64,000 nucleotides of DNA, taken from NCBI RefSeq assembly GCF_024753255.1, contig NZ_JANUHA010000024.1:1-64000 (forward strand). The letters run 5' to 3'. The notes below the pieces were generated by a model, which saw nothing but the letters and a program-made list of their open reading frames with translations, ran no database searches and had not been told where the DNA came from. This document shows, piece by piece, positions 53,548-62,293 of the stretch; positions within the stretch are counted from its first letter, which is position 1, and each line of letters opens with the position of its first letter. The position numbers and the translations under genes are program-made. The DNA is from Massilia agri. GTDB taxonomy: Bacteria; Pseudomonadota; Gammaproteobacteria; Burkholderiales; Burkholderiaceae_D.

Positions 53548-56500
53548 ATGAACGCGCCCGCACACATCCATACCCTGCTCGCCGACAATGCTCCTGCACG
53601 CCTGCGCGAGATCCCCTATAACTACACCTCGTTCTCCGACCGCGAAATCGTGATCCGCCTGCTGGGCGAGTCTTCCTGGCGCCTGCTGGACGAATTGCGC
53701 GGCGCGCGCCAGACCGGCCGATCGGCGCGCATGCTGTACGAGGTGCTGGGCGATATCTGGGTGGTGCGCCGCAATCCCTACCTGCAGGACGACCTGCTCG
53801 ACAACCCGAAGCGCCGCCAGAAGCTGATCGACGCCCTGCATCACCGCCTGGGCGAAGTCGACAAGCGCCGCACCACGGTCGATGGGAGCGAGGAGGGCGA
53901 TGCGCAGGCGGCGGCCACGCGCAGCGCCGCCGTCGAGCAGCTCTTGGGGGCCGCGCGCAAGGCGGTCGACGATTTCGCACGCGAGTTCCGCGAGACCTAT
54001 GACCTGCGCAAGCGCGCAAAACAGGTGCTCGGCGCCTACACCGACAAGCGCAACATCCGCTTCGACGGCATGCACCGCGTCTCGCACGTGACGGACGCCA
54101 CCGACTGGCGCGTCGAGTATCCCTTCCTGGTCCTGCTGCCCGACAGCGAGGAAGAGATGGCCGGCCTGGTGAAGGGCTGCATCGAACTGGGCCTGACCAT
54201 CATCCCGCGCGGCGGCGGCACCGGCTATACGGGCGGCGCGATTCCGCTCACGCCGATGTCGGCCGTGATCAACACCGAAAAACTGATTGGCCTGGGCGAA
54301 GTCGAAATGACGCGCCTGCCGGGCGTAGATCGCGAGTACGCGACCATCCACACCTATGCCGGCGTGGTCACCCAGCGCGTCTCGCAGGCGGCCGAGAAGG
54401 CCGGCTTCGTGTTCGCGGTCGACCCTACCTCGGCGCACGCCTCCTGCATCGGCGGGAACATCGCCATGAACGCGGGCGGCAAGAAGGCCGTCCTGTGGGG
54501 CACGGCGCTCGACAACCTGGCGTCCTGGCGCATGGTCGACCCGAACGGCGACTGGCTGGAAGTCACGCGCATGGACCACAACCTGTCCAAGATCCACGAC
54601 GCGCCGGTCGCCACCTTCAAGCTGGAATGGACGCATCCGACCCCGCGCGGGGCCGCAAAGGGCGAGCCCTTCCGCACCGAGACGCTCTCCATCGAAGGCC
54701 GCCGCTTCCGCAAGGAAGGCCTGGGCAAGGACGTCACCGACAAATTCCTGGCCGGCCTGCCGGGCATCCAGAAAGAGGGTACCGACGGTTTGATCACGTC
54801 GGCGCGCTGGATCCTGCACAAGATGCCGAAGTTCACCCGCACCGTGGCGCTGGAATTCTTCGGCCAGGCGCGCGATGCGATCCCGTCGATCGTCGAGATC
54901 AAGGATTACCTGGACAGCCTGCCGAAGAACGGCGACCCGGCCTTCGCGACCCTGCGCCTGGCGGGCCTGGAGCACCTCGACGAGCGCTACCTGCGCGCGG
55001 TCGGCTACGCGACCAAATCCAAGCGCGGCGTGCTGCCCAAGATGGCGCTGTTCGGCGACATCGTCGGCGACGACGAGAACGCGGTGGCGATCGCGGCCTC
55101 GGAAGTGGTGCGCCTGGCGAACACCCGCGTGGGCGAGGGTTTTGTCGCCGTCAGCCCGGAAGCGCGCAAGAAATTCTGGCTCGACCGCGCCCGCACCGCG
55201 GCGATCGCGCGCCACACCAACGCCTTCAAGATCAACGAAGACGTGGTGATCCCCCTGAACCGCATGGGCGAGTACACCGACGGCATCGAGCGCATCAACG
55301 TCGAGCTGTCGATCAAGAACAAGCTGCAGCTCGCGGAACAGCTGCACGAGTACCTGTCGAACGAACACCTGCCGATCGAGAAGAGCGACGACGCCACCGG
55401 CGACACCGTCGACCGCGCCGAGATCCTGGGCGACCGTCCGCAGCAGGCGGTGGCGCTGGTCGAGCAGGTAGCTGCGCGCTGGGGCTTCATCCTCGCGAAC
55501 CTGGATCAGCCCCTGCGCGATGTACGCGCCAAGCTGGACGAGCTGGGCCTGGACGCGCTGTCGCAGACGCTCGACCTGCGCATCGGTTCGCAGCCGGACG
55601 CGCTGCTGTTCGACGTGGTGCAGGACCACACCATCCGCGTCTCCTGGAAGCAGGAGCTGCGCGCCCCGCTGCGCCAGATCTTCAACGGCGCGGCCTACAA
55701 GTGCATCCTCGACGAGTGCACCGCGATCCACAAGCGCGTGCTGCGCTCGCGCGTCTTCGTCGCCCTGCACATGCACGCGGGCGACGGCAACGTGCACACC
55801 AACCTGCCGGTGAACTCGGACGACTACGCGATGCTGCAGGACGCCCACAAGGCCGTCGAACGCATCATGAAGCTGGCTAGGAGTCTGGACGGCGTGATCT
55901 CGGGCGAGCACGGCATCGGCATCACCAAGCTGGAATTCCTGACGGACGAAGAGATCCGCGAATTCCGCGACTACAAGCTGCGCGTCGACCCGGAAGGCCG
56001 CTTCAACAAGGGCAAGCTGCTCAATACGACGGCCGTGTCGGCCGACCTGCGCAATGCCTATACGCCGTCCTTCGGCCTGATGGGCCACGAATCGCTCATC
56101 ATGCAGCAGAGCGATATCGGCGAGATCGCCAACAGCATCAAGGACTGCCTGCGCTGCGGGAAGTGCAAGCCGGTCTGCACCACCCACGTGCCGCAGTCGA
56201 ACCTGCTGTACTCGCCGCGCGACAAGATTCTCTCGACCTCGGCCCTGATCGAAGCCTTCCTCTACGAGGAGCAGACCCGCCGCGGCGTCTCGATCCGCCA
56301 CTGGGAAGAATTCGAGGACGTGTCCGACCACTGCACCGTGTGCCACAAGTGCGTGACGCCGTGCCCGGTCAACATCGACTTCGGCGACGTCTCGATGAAC
56401 ATGCGTAACCTGCTGCGCAAGATGGACAAGCGCAGCTTCAAGCCGGCCAACCGCGCCGCCATGTTCTTCCTGAACGCGACCGACCCGACCACCATCAACG

Positions 56501-57558
56501 CCACCCGCAAGGTGATGGTCGACTGGGGTTATAAAGCCCAGCGCCTGGGCAACCAGATGTTGCGCGGCCTGGCCAAGCCGCAGGTGGAGGCGCCGCCCCC
56601 GACCACCGGCAAGGCGCCCGTGCGCGAGCAGGTGATCCACTTCATCAACAAGAAGATGCCGGGCAACCTGCCGAAGAAGACGGCGCGCGCCCTGCTCGAC
56701 ATCGAGGACGACAAGGTCATCCCGATCATCCGCAATCCGAAGGCGACCAGTGCCGACACCGAGGCCGTGTTCTACTTCCCGGGCTGCGGTTCGGAGCGCC
56801 TGTTCTCGCAGGTGGGCCTGGCGACCCAGGCGATGCTGTGGGAAGTGGGCGTGCAGACCGTGCTGCCGCCGGGCTACCTGTGCTGCGGCTATCCCCAGCG
56901 CGGCGCCGGCCAGTACGACAAGGCCGACAAGATGGTGACGGACAACCGCGTGCTGTTCCACCGCATGGCCAACACGCTGAACTACCTCGACATCAAGACG
57001 GTCGTGGTGTCGTGCGGCACCTGCTACGACTCTCTGGCGAACTACGAGTTCGACAAGATCTTCCCGGGCTGCCGCCTCATCGACATCCACGAATACCTGA
57101 TGGAGAAGGGCGTCAAGCTGGAAGGCGTCACCGGCATCCGCTACATGTACCACGACCCCTGCCATACCCCGATGAAGATGCAGGATTCGCTCAAGACCGT
57201 GAACGCACTGGTCTCCACCGTGGATAAGGTGAAGATCGAGAAGAACGACCGCTGCTGCGGCGAATCCGGCACCTTCGCCGTGAGCCGCCCGGACATCGCG
57301 ACCCAGGTCCGCTCGCGCAAGCAGGGCGAGATGGAGAAGGGCGCGGATAAGCTGCGCGACGATGGCTTCAAGGGCGAGGTCAAGATACTGACCAGCTGCC
57401 CGTCCTGCCTGCAGGGCCTGTCGCGCTACAACCACGACGCCGGCACCACCGCCGACTACATCGTGGTCGAGATGGCGCGCCACCTGCTGGGCGAGAACTG
57501 GATGCCGGAGTACGTCGAGCGCGCCAACAACGGCGGCATCGAAAGGGTGCTGGTATGA
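53548..57558 (+). CDS. DUF3683/FAD-linked/Fe-S oxidoreductase, 1336 residues
   Basis: A very large flavoprotein that joins a GlcD-like dehydrogenase to a GlcF-like electron-transfer part. DUF3683 covers about residues 1-170. The FAD-binding PCMH domain starts near 189 (FLVLLPDSEEEM, PRGGGTGYTGGA). The FAD-oxidase C domain includes HMHAGDGNVHTNLPV near 741. Two 4Fe-4S sites lie near 867 (CLRCGKCKPVC) and 929 (CTVCHKCVTPCP). Two CCG domains follow (from about 1079, with CCGYPQRG and CCGESGTF). It is related to YdiJ/D-2-hydroxyacid dehydrogenases, so a D-2-hydroxyacid such as D-lactate or D-2-hydroxyglutarate is the likely substrate. It overlaps the HIT gene (ATGA). Confidence 0.9.
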   Translation: MNAPAHIHTLLADNAPARLREIPYNYTSFSDREIVIRLLGESSWRLLDELRGARQTGRSARMLYEVLGDIWVVRRNPYLQDDLLDNPKRRQKLIDALHHRLGEVDKRRTTVDGSEEGDAQAAATRSAAVEQLLGAARKAVDDFAREFRETYDLRKRAKQVLGAYTDKRNIRFDGMHRVSHVTDATDWRVEYPFLVLLPDSEEEMAGLVKGCIELGLTIIPRGGGTGYTGGAIPLTPMSAVINTEKLIGLGEVEMTRLPGVDREYATIHTYAGVVTQRVSQAAEKAGFVFAVDPTSAHASCIGGNIAMNAGGKKAVLWGTALDNLASWRMVDPNGDWLEVTRMDHNLSKIHDAPVATFKLEWTHPTPRGAAKGEPFRTETLSIEGRRFRKEGLGKDVTDKFLAGLPGIQKEGTDGLITSARWILHKMPKFTRTVALEFFGQARDAIPSIVEIKDYLDSLPKNGDPAFATLRLAGLEHLDERYLRAVGYATKSKRGVLPKMALFGDIVGDDENAVAIAASEVVRLANTRVGEGFVAVSPEARKKFWLDRARTAAIARHTNAFKINEDVVIPLNRMGEYTDGIERINVELSIKNKLQLAEQLHEYLSNEHLPIEKSDDATGDTVDRAEILGDRPQQAVALVEQVAARWGFILANLDQPLRDVRAKLDELGLDALSQTLDLRIGSQPDALLFDVVQDHTIRVSWKQELRAPLRQIFNGAAYKCILDECTAIHKRVLRSRVFVALHMHAGDGNVHTNLPVNSDDYAMLQDAHKAVERIMKLARSLDGVISGEHGIGITKLEFLTDEEIREFRDYKLRVDPEGRFNKGKLLNTTAVSADLRNAYTPSFGLMGHESLIMQQSDIGEIANSIKDCLRCGKCKPVCTTHVPQSNLLYSPRDKILSTSALIEAFLYEEQTRRGVSIRHWEEFEDVSDHCTVCHKCVTPCPVNIDFGDVSMNMRNLLRKMDKRSFKPANRAAMFFLNATDPTTINATRKVMVDWGYKAQRLGNQMLRGLAKPQVEAPPPTTGKAPVREQVIHFINKKMPGNLPKKTARALLDIEDDKVIPIIRNPKATSADTEAVFYFPGCGSERLFSQVGLATQAMLWEVGVQTVLPPGYLCCGYPQRGAGQYDKADKMVTDNRVLFHRMANTLNYLDIKTVVVSCGTCYDSLANYEFDKIFPGCRLIDIHEYLMEKGVKLEGVTGIRYMYHDPCHTPMKMQDSLKTVNALVSTVDKVKIEKNDRCCGESGTFAVSRPDIATQVRSRKQGEMEKGADKLRDDGFKGEVKILTSCPSCLQGLSRYNHDAGTTADYIVVEMARHLLGENWMPEYVERANNGGIERVLV

Positions 57559-57992
57559 CGGCGCCCCTGAAGCAGCCCGGCTGCGAGCTGTGCGAACTGA
57601 GCGTGCCGGTCGCCTGGCAGGATGAAAAGTTCTCGGTCATCCTCGTCGACGATGCGGCCTATCCGGGCTTCTGCCGCGTGATTCTCCGCGACCACGTGCG
57701 CGAGATGAGCGACCTGTCGCGTGAAGACCGCCTCTTGATCAACGAAGCTGTCTACCAGGTCGAGCTGGCGGTGCGCGACGTCATGCGCCCGCTGAAGGTC
57801 AATGTGGCCAGCCTCGGCAACGTGGTGCCGCACCTGCACTGGCACGTGATTCCGCGCTATGCGGACGATGCGCACTTCCCGGCGCCGGTGTGGGCCCAGG
57901 CCGCGCGCCAGACGGACGAGGCCACGCTGGCCGGGCGCCGCGCCCTGCTGCCGGCCCTGCAAGAGGCCATCGTCCGCCGTTTCAATCAATAA
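57555..57992 (+). CDS. HIT-family hydrolase
   Basis: 145-residue histidine-triad protein. The active site is HLHWHVIPR, preceded by CRVILRDHVREMSDL. Family members hydrolyse nucleotide phosphoramidates, dinucleoside polyphosphates or adenylated intermediates. The N-terminal GCELCE pair may bind zinc. It is coupled by a 4-bp overlap to the flavoprotein gene and lies 11 bp before the DUF971 gene. Confidence 0.92.
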   Translation: MTAPLKQPGCELCELSVPVAWQDEKFSVILVDDAAYPGFCRVILRDHVREMSDLSREDRLLINEAVYQVELAVRDVMRPLKVNVASLGNVVPHLHWHVIPRYADDAHFPAPVWAQAARQTDEATLAGRRALLPALQEAIVRRFNQ

Positions 57993-58003
57993 GAGGAGCT
58001 TCC

Positions 58004-58420
58004 ATGCCCAACCCAACCGACATCGCCGTCCGCCAGAAATCCCGCGTGCTGGAAATCGCCTTCGACGACGGCAGCAGCTTTTCGATTCCTTTCGAGCTGA
58101 TGCGCGTCTACTCGCCCTCGGCCGAAGTGAAGGGCCACGGCCCCGGCCAGGAAGTGCTCCAGGTCGGCAAGCGCGAGGTCGGCATCACGGGCGTGGAGCC
58201 GGTCGGGAACTACGCGATCAAGCCCCTGTTCGACGACGGCCATGCGAGCGGCATCTTCACCTGGGACTACCTGCACAAGCTGGGCAGCGAGCAGGCCGCG
58301 CTGTGGCAGCAATACCTCGACCGCCTGCACGCGGCCGGTTTCGACGGCGACAGCGGCCGCGAACCGGGTACCGAGCTGCCGGGCGCGCCGGTCCAAGGCG
58401 GCTGCGGGCACAAGCACTAA
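58004..58420 (+). CDS. DUF971 (GBBH-like N-terminal) domain protein
   Basis: 138-residue single-domain protein with VLEIAFDDGSSFSIPFELMRVYSP (by its core FDDGSSFSIPFELMR) and NYAIKPLFDDGHASGIFTWDYL, the pattern of gamma-butyrobetaine-hydroxylase-like N-terminal domains. The C-terminus ends GGCGHKH, a possible metal tail. The start is supported by AGAGGAG five bases before the ATG. In many betaproteobacteria this gene precedes ubiE, but no ubiE follows here. Confidence 0.9.
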   Translation: MPNPTDIAVRQKSRVLEIAFDDGSSFSIPFELMRVYSPSAEVKGHGPGQEVLQVGKREVGITGVEPVGNYAIKPLFDDGHASGIFTWDYLHKLGSEQAALWQQYLDRLHAAGFDGDSGREPGTELPGAPVQGGCGHKH

Positions 58421-58517
58421 AATTTTGTTCTCCCCGTCGACATTTCTGTCGATATGCGGCAATGTCATTCGTCATGCCAGCGCCCGGATGTCCGGGTGAC
58501 CTTTTGGGAGAACAAGC

Positions 58518-58868
58518 ATGGAATACATGATCCTGATTTACGCCGACGAGCAGCTGTACAGCGACATGCCGGAGGCCGACCTGGCCGCCCTGATGGCCGA
58601 GTATGGCCGTTATGCGCAGGAGATGGAGGCGGCCGGCGTCCTGCGCGGCGGCTCCGAGCTGGCCCCGGTCCACGCCGCCACCACGGTGCGGCTGCGCGGC
58701 GGCAAGGTGGTCTGCAGCGACGGGCCCTTCGCCGAGACCAAGGAGCAGCTTGGCGGCTACATGCTGATCGAATGCGACAACCTCGACGAGGCCATCAAGT
58801 GGGCGGCCCGCTGCCCCTCGGCCGCGCAGGGATCGATCGAACTGCGGCCACTCGTCCATAACGGCTGA
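58518..58868 (+). CDS. DGPF/YCII-related protein
   Basis: 116-residue protein with the signature CSDGPFAETKEQLGGYMLIE and a ferredoxin-like YCII fold. Such proteins typically sit beside ECF42-type sigma factors, as here, and are thought to be part of the same regulatory unit, though their activity is unknown. GGGAGAAC precedes the ATG. Four bases separate it from the sigma gene. Confidence 0.92.
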   Translation: MEYMILIYADEQLYSDMPEADLAALMAEYGRYAQEMEAAGVLRGGSELAPVHAATTVRLRGGKVVCSDGPFAETKEQLGGYMLIECDNLDEAIKWAARCPSAAQGSIELRPLVHNG

Positions 58869-58872
58869 ATCC

Positions 58873-60141
58873 GTGGAGGCGCGCGTCATCGGCGAAGTCT
58901 GCCGGCGCGAGGGCGGCAAGGTGCTGGCTGGGCTGATCCGCCGCTTTGGCGACATCGGCCTGGCCGAAGACCTGCTGCAGGACGCCTACGCCCGCGCGCT
59001 CGAGCGCTGGCCGCGCGACGGCTTGCCGGACAATCCGGCCGGCTGGCTGACGACGGTGGCGCGCAACCGCGGCCTGGACATCCTGCGCCGCGCGGCGCGC
59101 ACCCTGGACGATTCGAGCGCGGTGCTCGCCCGTCTCGAGGCCGAGCCGCCGCAGGAGCGGCAAGAGGGGCAGCTGGACGACGACCGGCTGCGCCTGATCT
59201 TCGTATGCTGCCACCCGGCCCTGCATCCGCGCGCGCAGAGCGCGCTGGCCCTGCGCACCCTGTGCGGCCTGTCCACGCGCGAGATCGCCCGCGCCTTCTG
59301 CGAGAGCGAGGCCACGACCGCCCAGCGCCTGGTGCGCGCCAAGCGCAAGATCGCTGACGCCCGCATTCCCTTCGTGATTCCCGTTGAAAGCGAGCTGCCC
59401 GGGCGGATGGCCATCGTGCTGCAGGTGATCTACCTGGTCTTCAACGAAGGCTATGCGGCGACCGAGGGCGCGCGGCTCGTACGGCTCGACCTGTGCAAGG
59501 AGGCGATCCGCCTGGGCCGCCTGATGCGCGAGCTGATGCCGGTCGACGCCGAAGTGCGGGGCCTGCTGGCCCTGATGCTGCTCACCCATGCGCGCGGCGC
59601 AGCGCGCGTTTCAAACGTGGGCGAGCTGCTGACGCTGGAACAGCAGGACCGCTCCTTGTGGGACCAGGATGCGATCCGCGAAGGCTTGGCCATCCTCGAC
59701 GAAGCGCTGGCGCTGCGCCGTCCGGGTGCCTACCAGATCCAGGCCGCCATCGCGGCCCTGCACAGCAAGGCGGCACGCGCCATGGACACCGACTGGCCGC
59801 AGATCGCGGCCCTCTACGGCGCCCTGCTGCGCCACCTGCCCACGCCGGTCGTGCGCATGAACGCCGCGGTCGCCCACGGCATGGCCAGCGGCCCACGGGA
59901 AGGACTGCGCGCGCTGGAACACTTAAGCGACATGGAAGGCTCGCATTACCTGCACGCCGCGCGCGCCGCATTCCACCTGCGCCTGGGCGACACGCATGCG
60001 GCAAGCGCTTCTTACGTCCACGCCGCCGGCCGGACCGGCAACGAGGTCGAACGCGCCTGGCTGCTGGCGCGCGCTAGAGCTGCGCAAGGAGATTGTGCGC
60101 ACAGGCCCGCACCGCATCGCGCAATGCGGCCGGCTTCCTGA
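58873..60141 (+). CDS. ECF42-like RNA polymerase sigma factor with C-terminal extension
   Basis: 422 residues starting at GTG. Sigma region 2 is at about 10-75 (GDIGLAEDLLQDAYARALERWP, by its core AEDLLQDAYARALERW) and region 4 at about 125-175 (LCGLSTREIARAF). A long helical, TPR-like extension follows, with EGYAATEG, LMLLTHARGAAR and RPGAYQIQAAIAALH. No anti-sigma gene is adjacent, as is usual for ECF42. The normal family end is near ERAWLLARAR; the last 20 or so residues are read from the antisense of the convergent WYL gene, with which it shares 68 bp. Partner of the DGPF protein. Confidence 0.9.
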   Translation: MEARVIGEVCRREGGKVLAGLIRRFGDIGLAEDLLQDAYARALERWPRDGLPDNPAGWLTTVARNRGLDILRRAARTLDDSSAVLARLEAEPPQERQEGQLDDDRLRLIFVCCHPALHPRAQSALALRTLCGLSTREIARAFCESEATTAQRLVRAKRKIADARIPFVIPVESELPGRMAIVLQVIYLVFNEGYAATEGARLVRLDLCKEAIRLGRLMRELMPVDAEVRGLLALMLLTHARGAARVSNVGELLTLEQQDRSLWDQDAIREGLAILDEALALRRPGAYQIQAAIAALHSKAARAMDTDWPQIAALYGALLRHLPTPVVRMNAAVAHGMASGPREGLRALEHLSDMEGSHYLHAARAAFHLRLGDTHAASASYVHAAGRTGNEVERAWLLARARAAQGDCAHRPAPHRAMRPAS

Positions 60142-61015
60142 TCTCGAACCCGAAGGGCAGGGCGGCCAGCTGGCGCGCGAACCAGTCGATATCGTCCGAC
60201 TGGTTGTGCATCACCACCCCATCCTCCACCTGCTCGAACACGCCGATGGTGTCGAAGAACTGCGCCTGCGCGGCTTCCAGGGTCGTCTGGAGCAGCACTT
60301 CGATCGCGACCGCGCGCGGCAGCGTGGCCACCGAGCGCACCAGCCAGGCCAGCGCGTCGAAGCCGCGCGGCCGCTCGAAGCGCCGGCCGAGGGGCGTGAG
60401 CGCATCGATGCGGTCCAGCCGGAAGGAGCGCAGGCCGGCGCGCAGGTGGCAGTGAGCGACCACATACCAGCAGCCGCCGTGGTAGGCGAGGCCGTAGGGA
60501 TCGACGTCGCGCCGCGTCATGCTGCCTGCCGCATCGACGTAGCCGAGGTGAACCCGCTCCTGGCCGCGCGCCGCGACCGACAGGATGCCGAGGGCGGCGC
60601 TGCCGGCGCCGGTGGCCGCGCGCCGCACATCCAGCTGGACGGTCTCGGCCACCGCGCGCACGCGCTCGCGCAGCTGGGCGGGCATGGTGCGTTCCAGCTT
60701 CGCCTGGACGCCGGCGATGGCCGGCGCGGTGTGCTCCAGCCCCAGGCGGCGCGCGCCCAGCAGGCCGACCGACAGGGCCAGCGCCTCGTCCTCGCTGAAC
60801 ATCATCGGCGGCAGCTTGAAGCCGGCCACCAGCGCATAGCCACCGGCGCGCCCCCGTTCGGCGGTCACCGGGATGCCCATCTCTTCGAGCATGGCGATGT
60901 AGCGCCGCACGGTGCGCACGTCCACTTCTAGGCGCGCCGCGATCTCGGCGCCGCTGACCTGGCCGTGGGCCTGCAACAGTTCCAGCACCGCCAGCACGCG
61001 GGTCGTCGGTTTCAT
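60074..61015 (-). CDS. WYL-domain transcriptional regulator (YafY family)
   Basis: 313 residues. The N-terminal HTH_11-type domain (about 5-60) has VSGAEIAARLEVDVRTVRRY. A WYL domain follows (about 140-200), with DPYGLAYHGGCWYVVAHC and the RSFRLDRI segment, then a C-terminal WCX region. The ATG at 61015 gives MKPTTRVLAVLELL. It is divergent from the LysE exporter, and the palindrome at 61031-61053 in the 81-bp gap is its likely operator. The 3' end overlaps the sigma gene by 68 bp. Confidence 0.93.
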   Translation of the reverse strand: MKPTTRVLAVLELLQAHGQVSGAEIAARLEVDVRTVRRYIAMLEEMGIPVTAERGRAGGYALVAGFKLPPMMFSEDEALALSVGLLGARRLGLEHTAPAIAGVQAKLERTMPAQLRERVRAVAETVQLDVRRAATGAGSAALGILSVAARGQERVHLGYVDAAGSMTRRDVDPYGLAYHGGCWYVVAHCHLRAGLRSFRLDRIDALTPLGRRFERPRGFDALAWLVRSVATLPRAVAIEVLLQTTLEAAQAQFFDTIGVFEQVEDGVVMHNQSDDIDWFARQLAALPFGFEIRKPAALRDAVRACAHNLLAQL

Positions 61016-61030
61016 CTCGGGCTCCAGAAA

Positions 61031-61053
61031 ATCAGGACCGATTATGTCCTGAT
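61031..61053. promoter_or_regulatory. Operator-like palindrome between the WYL gene and lysE
   Basis: ATCAGGAC (61031-61038) and GTCCTGAT (61046-61053) form a perfect 8-bp inverted repeat with a 7-bp AT-rich centre. It lies 16 bp from the WYL ATG and 44 bp from the LysE ATG, where a repressor could block both promoters. Confidence 0.6.
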
Positions 61054-61096
61054 TCGCTCTTATCGTGCGGTTTTGTGATCGATAAGGAGAAAAACG

Positions 61097-61723
61097 ATGG
61101 CGGACTTCGCACAACTGGGGCTGTTCTTCGTGGTCGTCTTCGGCGTGATCGCGCTGCCCGGCCTCGACATGGCCTTCGTGCTGGCCAGCTCGCTGCGCGG
61201 CGGGAACGGCGCCGGGATGGCGGCGGTCGGCGGCATCATGCTGGGCGGCGTGGCCCACGTCCTGATGGGCGTGCTGGGCGTGGCGGCCATCCTGGCGGTA
61301 TGGCCACCCCTGTTCAACGCCGTGCTGCTGGCCGGCGCCCTCTACATCGCCTGGATCGGCTGGACCCTGCTGCGCTCGCGCGAAGGCGTGGCGCTGCCGG
61401 AAGCGCGTGCGGGACGGGGCGGACCGGTCTTCCTGCAGGGGATGCTCACCTGCCTGCTCAATCCGAAGGCCTATGTCTTCATGCTGGCGATCTTCCCGCA
61501 ATTCCTGCATCCGGAACGGGGCCACTTGTGGACCCAGGCCGCGCTGCTCGGCCTGATCACGGCGCTGACGCAGGCCATGGTCTACGGCACGGTGGCGGCC
61601 GGCGCGTTGCGGGCACAGCGCTGGCTGGGCGGGAATCCCCGTGCCGGACTGGCGGCAGCGCGCGCCGTCGGCGCAGTCCTGGTCGGCGCCGCCCTGCTCA
61701 CCGTGCTGCAAGGCTGGGCCTGA
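61097..61723 (+). CDS. LysE/RhtB-family exporter
   Basis: 208-residue inner-membrane exporter with about six helices. GVIALPGLDMAFVLASSLRGG replaces the more usual PGP motif region (core LPGLDMAFVLASSLRGG), and LNPKAYVFMLAIFPQFL is the conserved later motif. Relatives export amino acids or small metabolites. AAGGAG at 61083-61088 lies eight bases before the ATG. Likely controlled by the divergent WYL regulator. Confidence 0.92.
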   Translation: MADFAQLGLFFVVVFGVIALPGLDMAFVLASSLRGGNGAGMAAVGGIMLGGVAHVLMGVLGVAAILAVWPPLFNAVLLAGALYIAWIGWTLLRSREGVALPEARAGRGGPVFLQGMLTCLLNPKAYVFMLAIFPQFLHPERGHLWTQAALLGLITALTQAMVYGTVAAGALRAQRWLGGNPRAGLAAARAVGAVLVGAALLTVLQGWA

Positions 61724-61725
61724 GC

Positions 61726-61850
61726 AAAATGGGGTCAGAGTCGAATTATTCGCCAACATCCCGCCGTCAACGGTCACTGCCCAATTGATCTTCGCGGCTA
61801 CTAATTGAGTTGAAGACCGTACCCAACAATTCGACTCTGACCCTCATTTT
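61726..61850. repeat. GGGTCAGAGTCGAATTATT palindromic element, copy 1
   Basis: The 125-bp element starts two bases after the lysE stop. Its left arm AAAATGGGGTCAGAGTCGAA and right arm (61829-61850) are inverted repeats apart from one extra T. Motifs of this sequence are widespread intergenic repeats in proteobacteria; no transposase lies nearby. Confidence 0.8.
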
Positions 61851-61875
61851 GGTGGTTGGCAAGCTGGACAAACCT

Positions 61876-61993
61876 AATGAGGGTCAGAGTCGAATTATTC
61901 GCCAAGAGTCTTGCGGCAATGGTCGAAGAGTAGGTTTCGATGCTCGCGCGGCAGATCGTCGGATCAATTGGCAAATAATTTGACTCTGACCCC
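61876..61993. repeat. GGGTCAGAGTCGAATTATT palindromic element, copy 2
   Basis: A second inverted-repeat element 25 bp after the first. The left arm is GGGTCAGAGTCGAATTATT followed by CGCCAA (61880-61905), and the right arm (61968-61993) is its complement with two or three changes. The 360-bp gap from 61724 to 62083 holds only these two elements and short unique stretches. Confidence 0.8.
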
Positions 61994-62083
61994 AATTCGA
62001 GAGGGAGAGAAAGTGGAGCCGGAAAAGACAAGGGCACGTCCGTGGACGTGCCCCGATCGACCTGCCCGCGAAGGGCGGCGTGC

Positions 62084-62293
62084 TTACTGCGCTTGCGCCT
62101 GGATGTTCGATGCCTGCTTGCCCTTCGGGCCGGCAGTGATGTCGAAGGTCACGCGCTGGTTTTCGGCCAGCGACTTGAAACCTTGGGCATTGATGGCCGA
62201 GAAGTGAGCAAAGACGTCTTCGCCACCGCCGTCCGGGGTGATGAAGCCGAAACCTTTAGCATCGTTGAACCATTTTACAGTGCCAGTCGCCAT
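62084..62293 (-). CDS. cspA: Cold-shock-domain protein
   Basis: 69-residue single cold-shock domain that binds single-stranded RNA/DNA and melts RNA secondary structure. RNP1 is KGFGFIT and RNP2 is DVFAHF. The ATG at 62293 gives MATGTVKWFND; an upstream in-frame extension to 62374 lies in the leader and is rejected. A leader of about 85 nt is predicted, as is common for csp genes under post-transcriptional control. Confidence 0.96.
   Translation of the reverse strand: MATGTVKWFNDAKGFGFITPDGGGEDVFAHFSAINAQGFKSLAENQRVTFDITAGPKGKQASNIQAQAQ

Noticed and set aside
53221..57483. A 1420-codon open frame on the minus strand opposite the large flavoprotein gene
   Set aside because: Its protein is a His/Val/Arg/Ala-rich shadow of the plus-strand gene with no domain, and the plus-strand frame has full flavin and Fe-S motifs.
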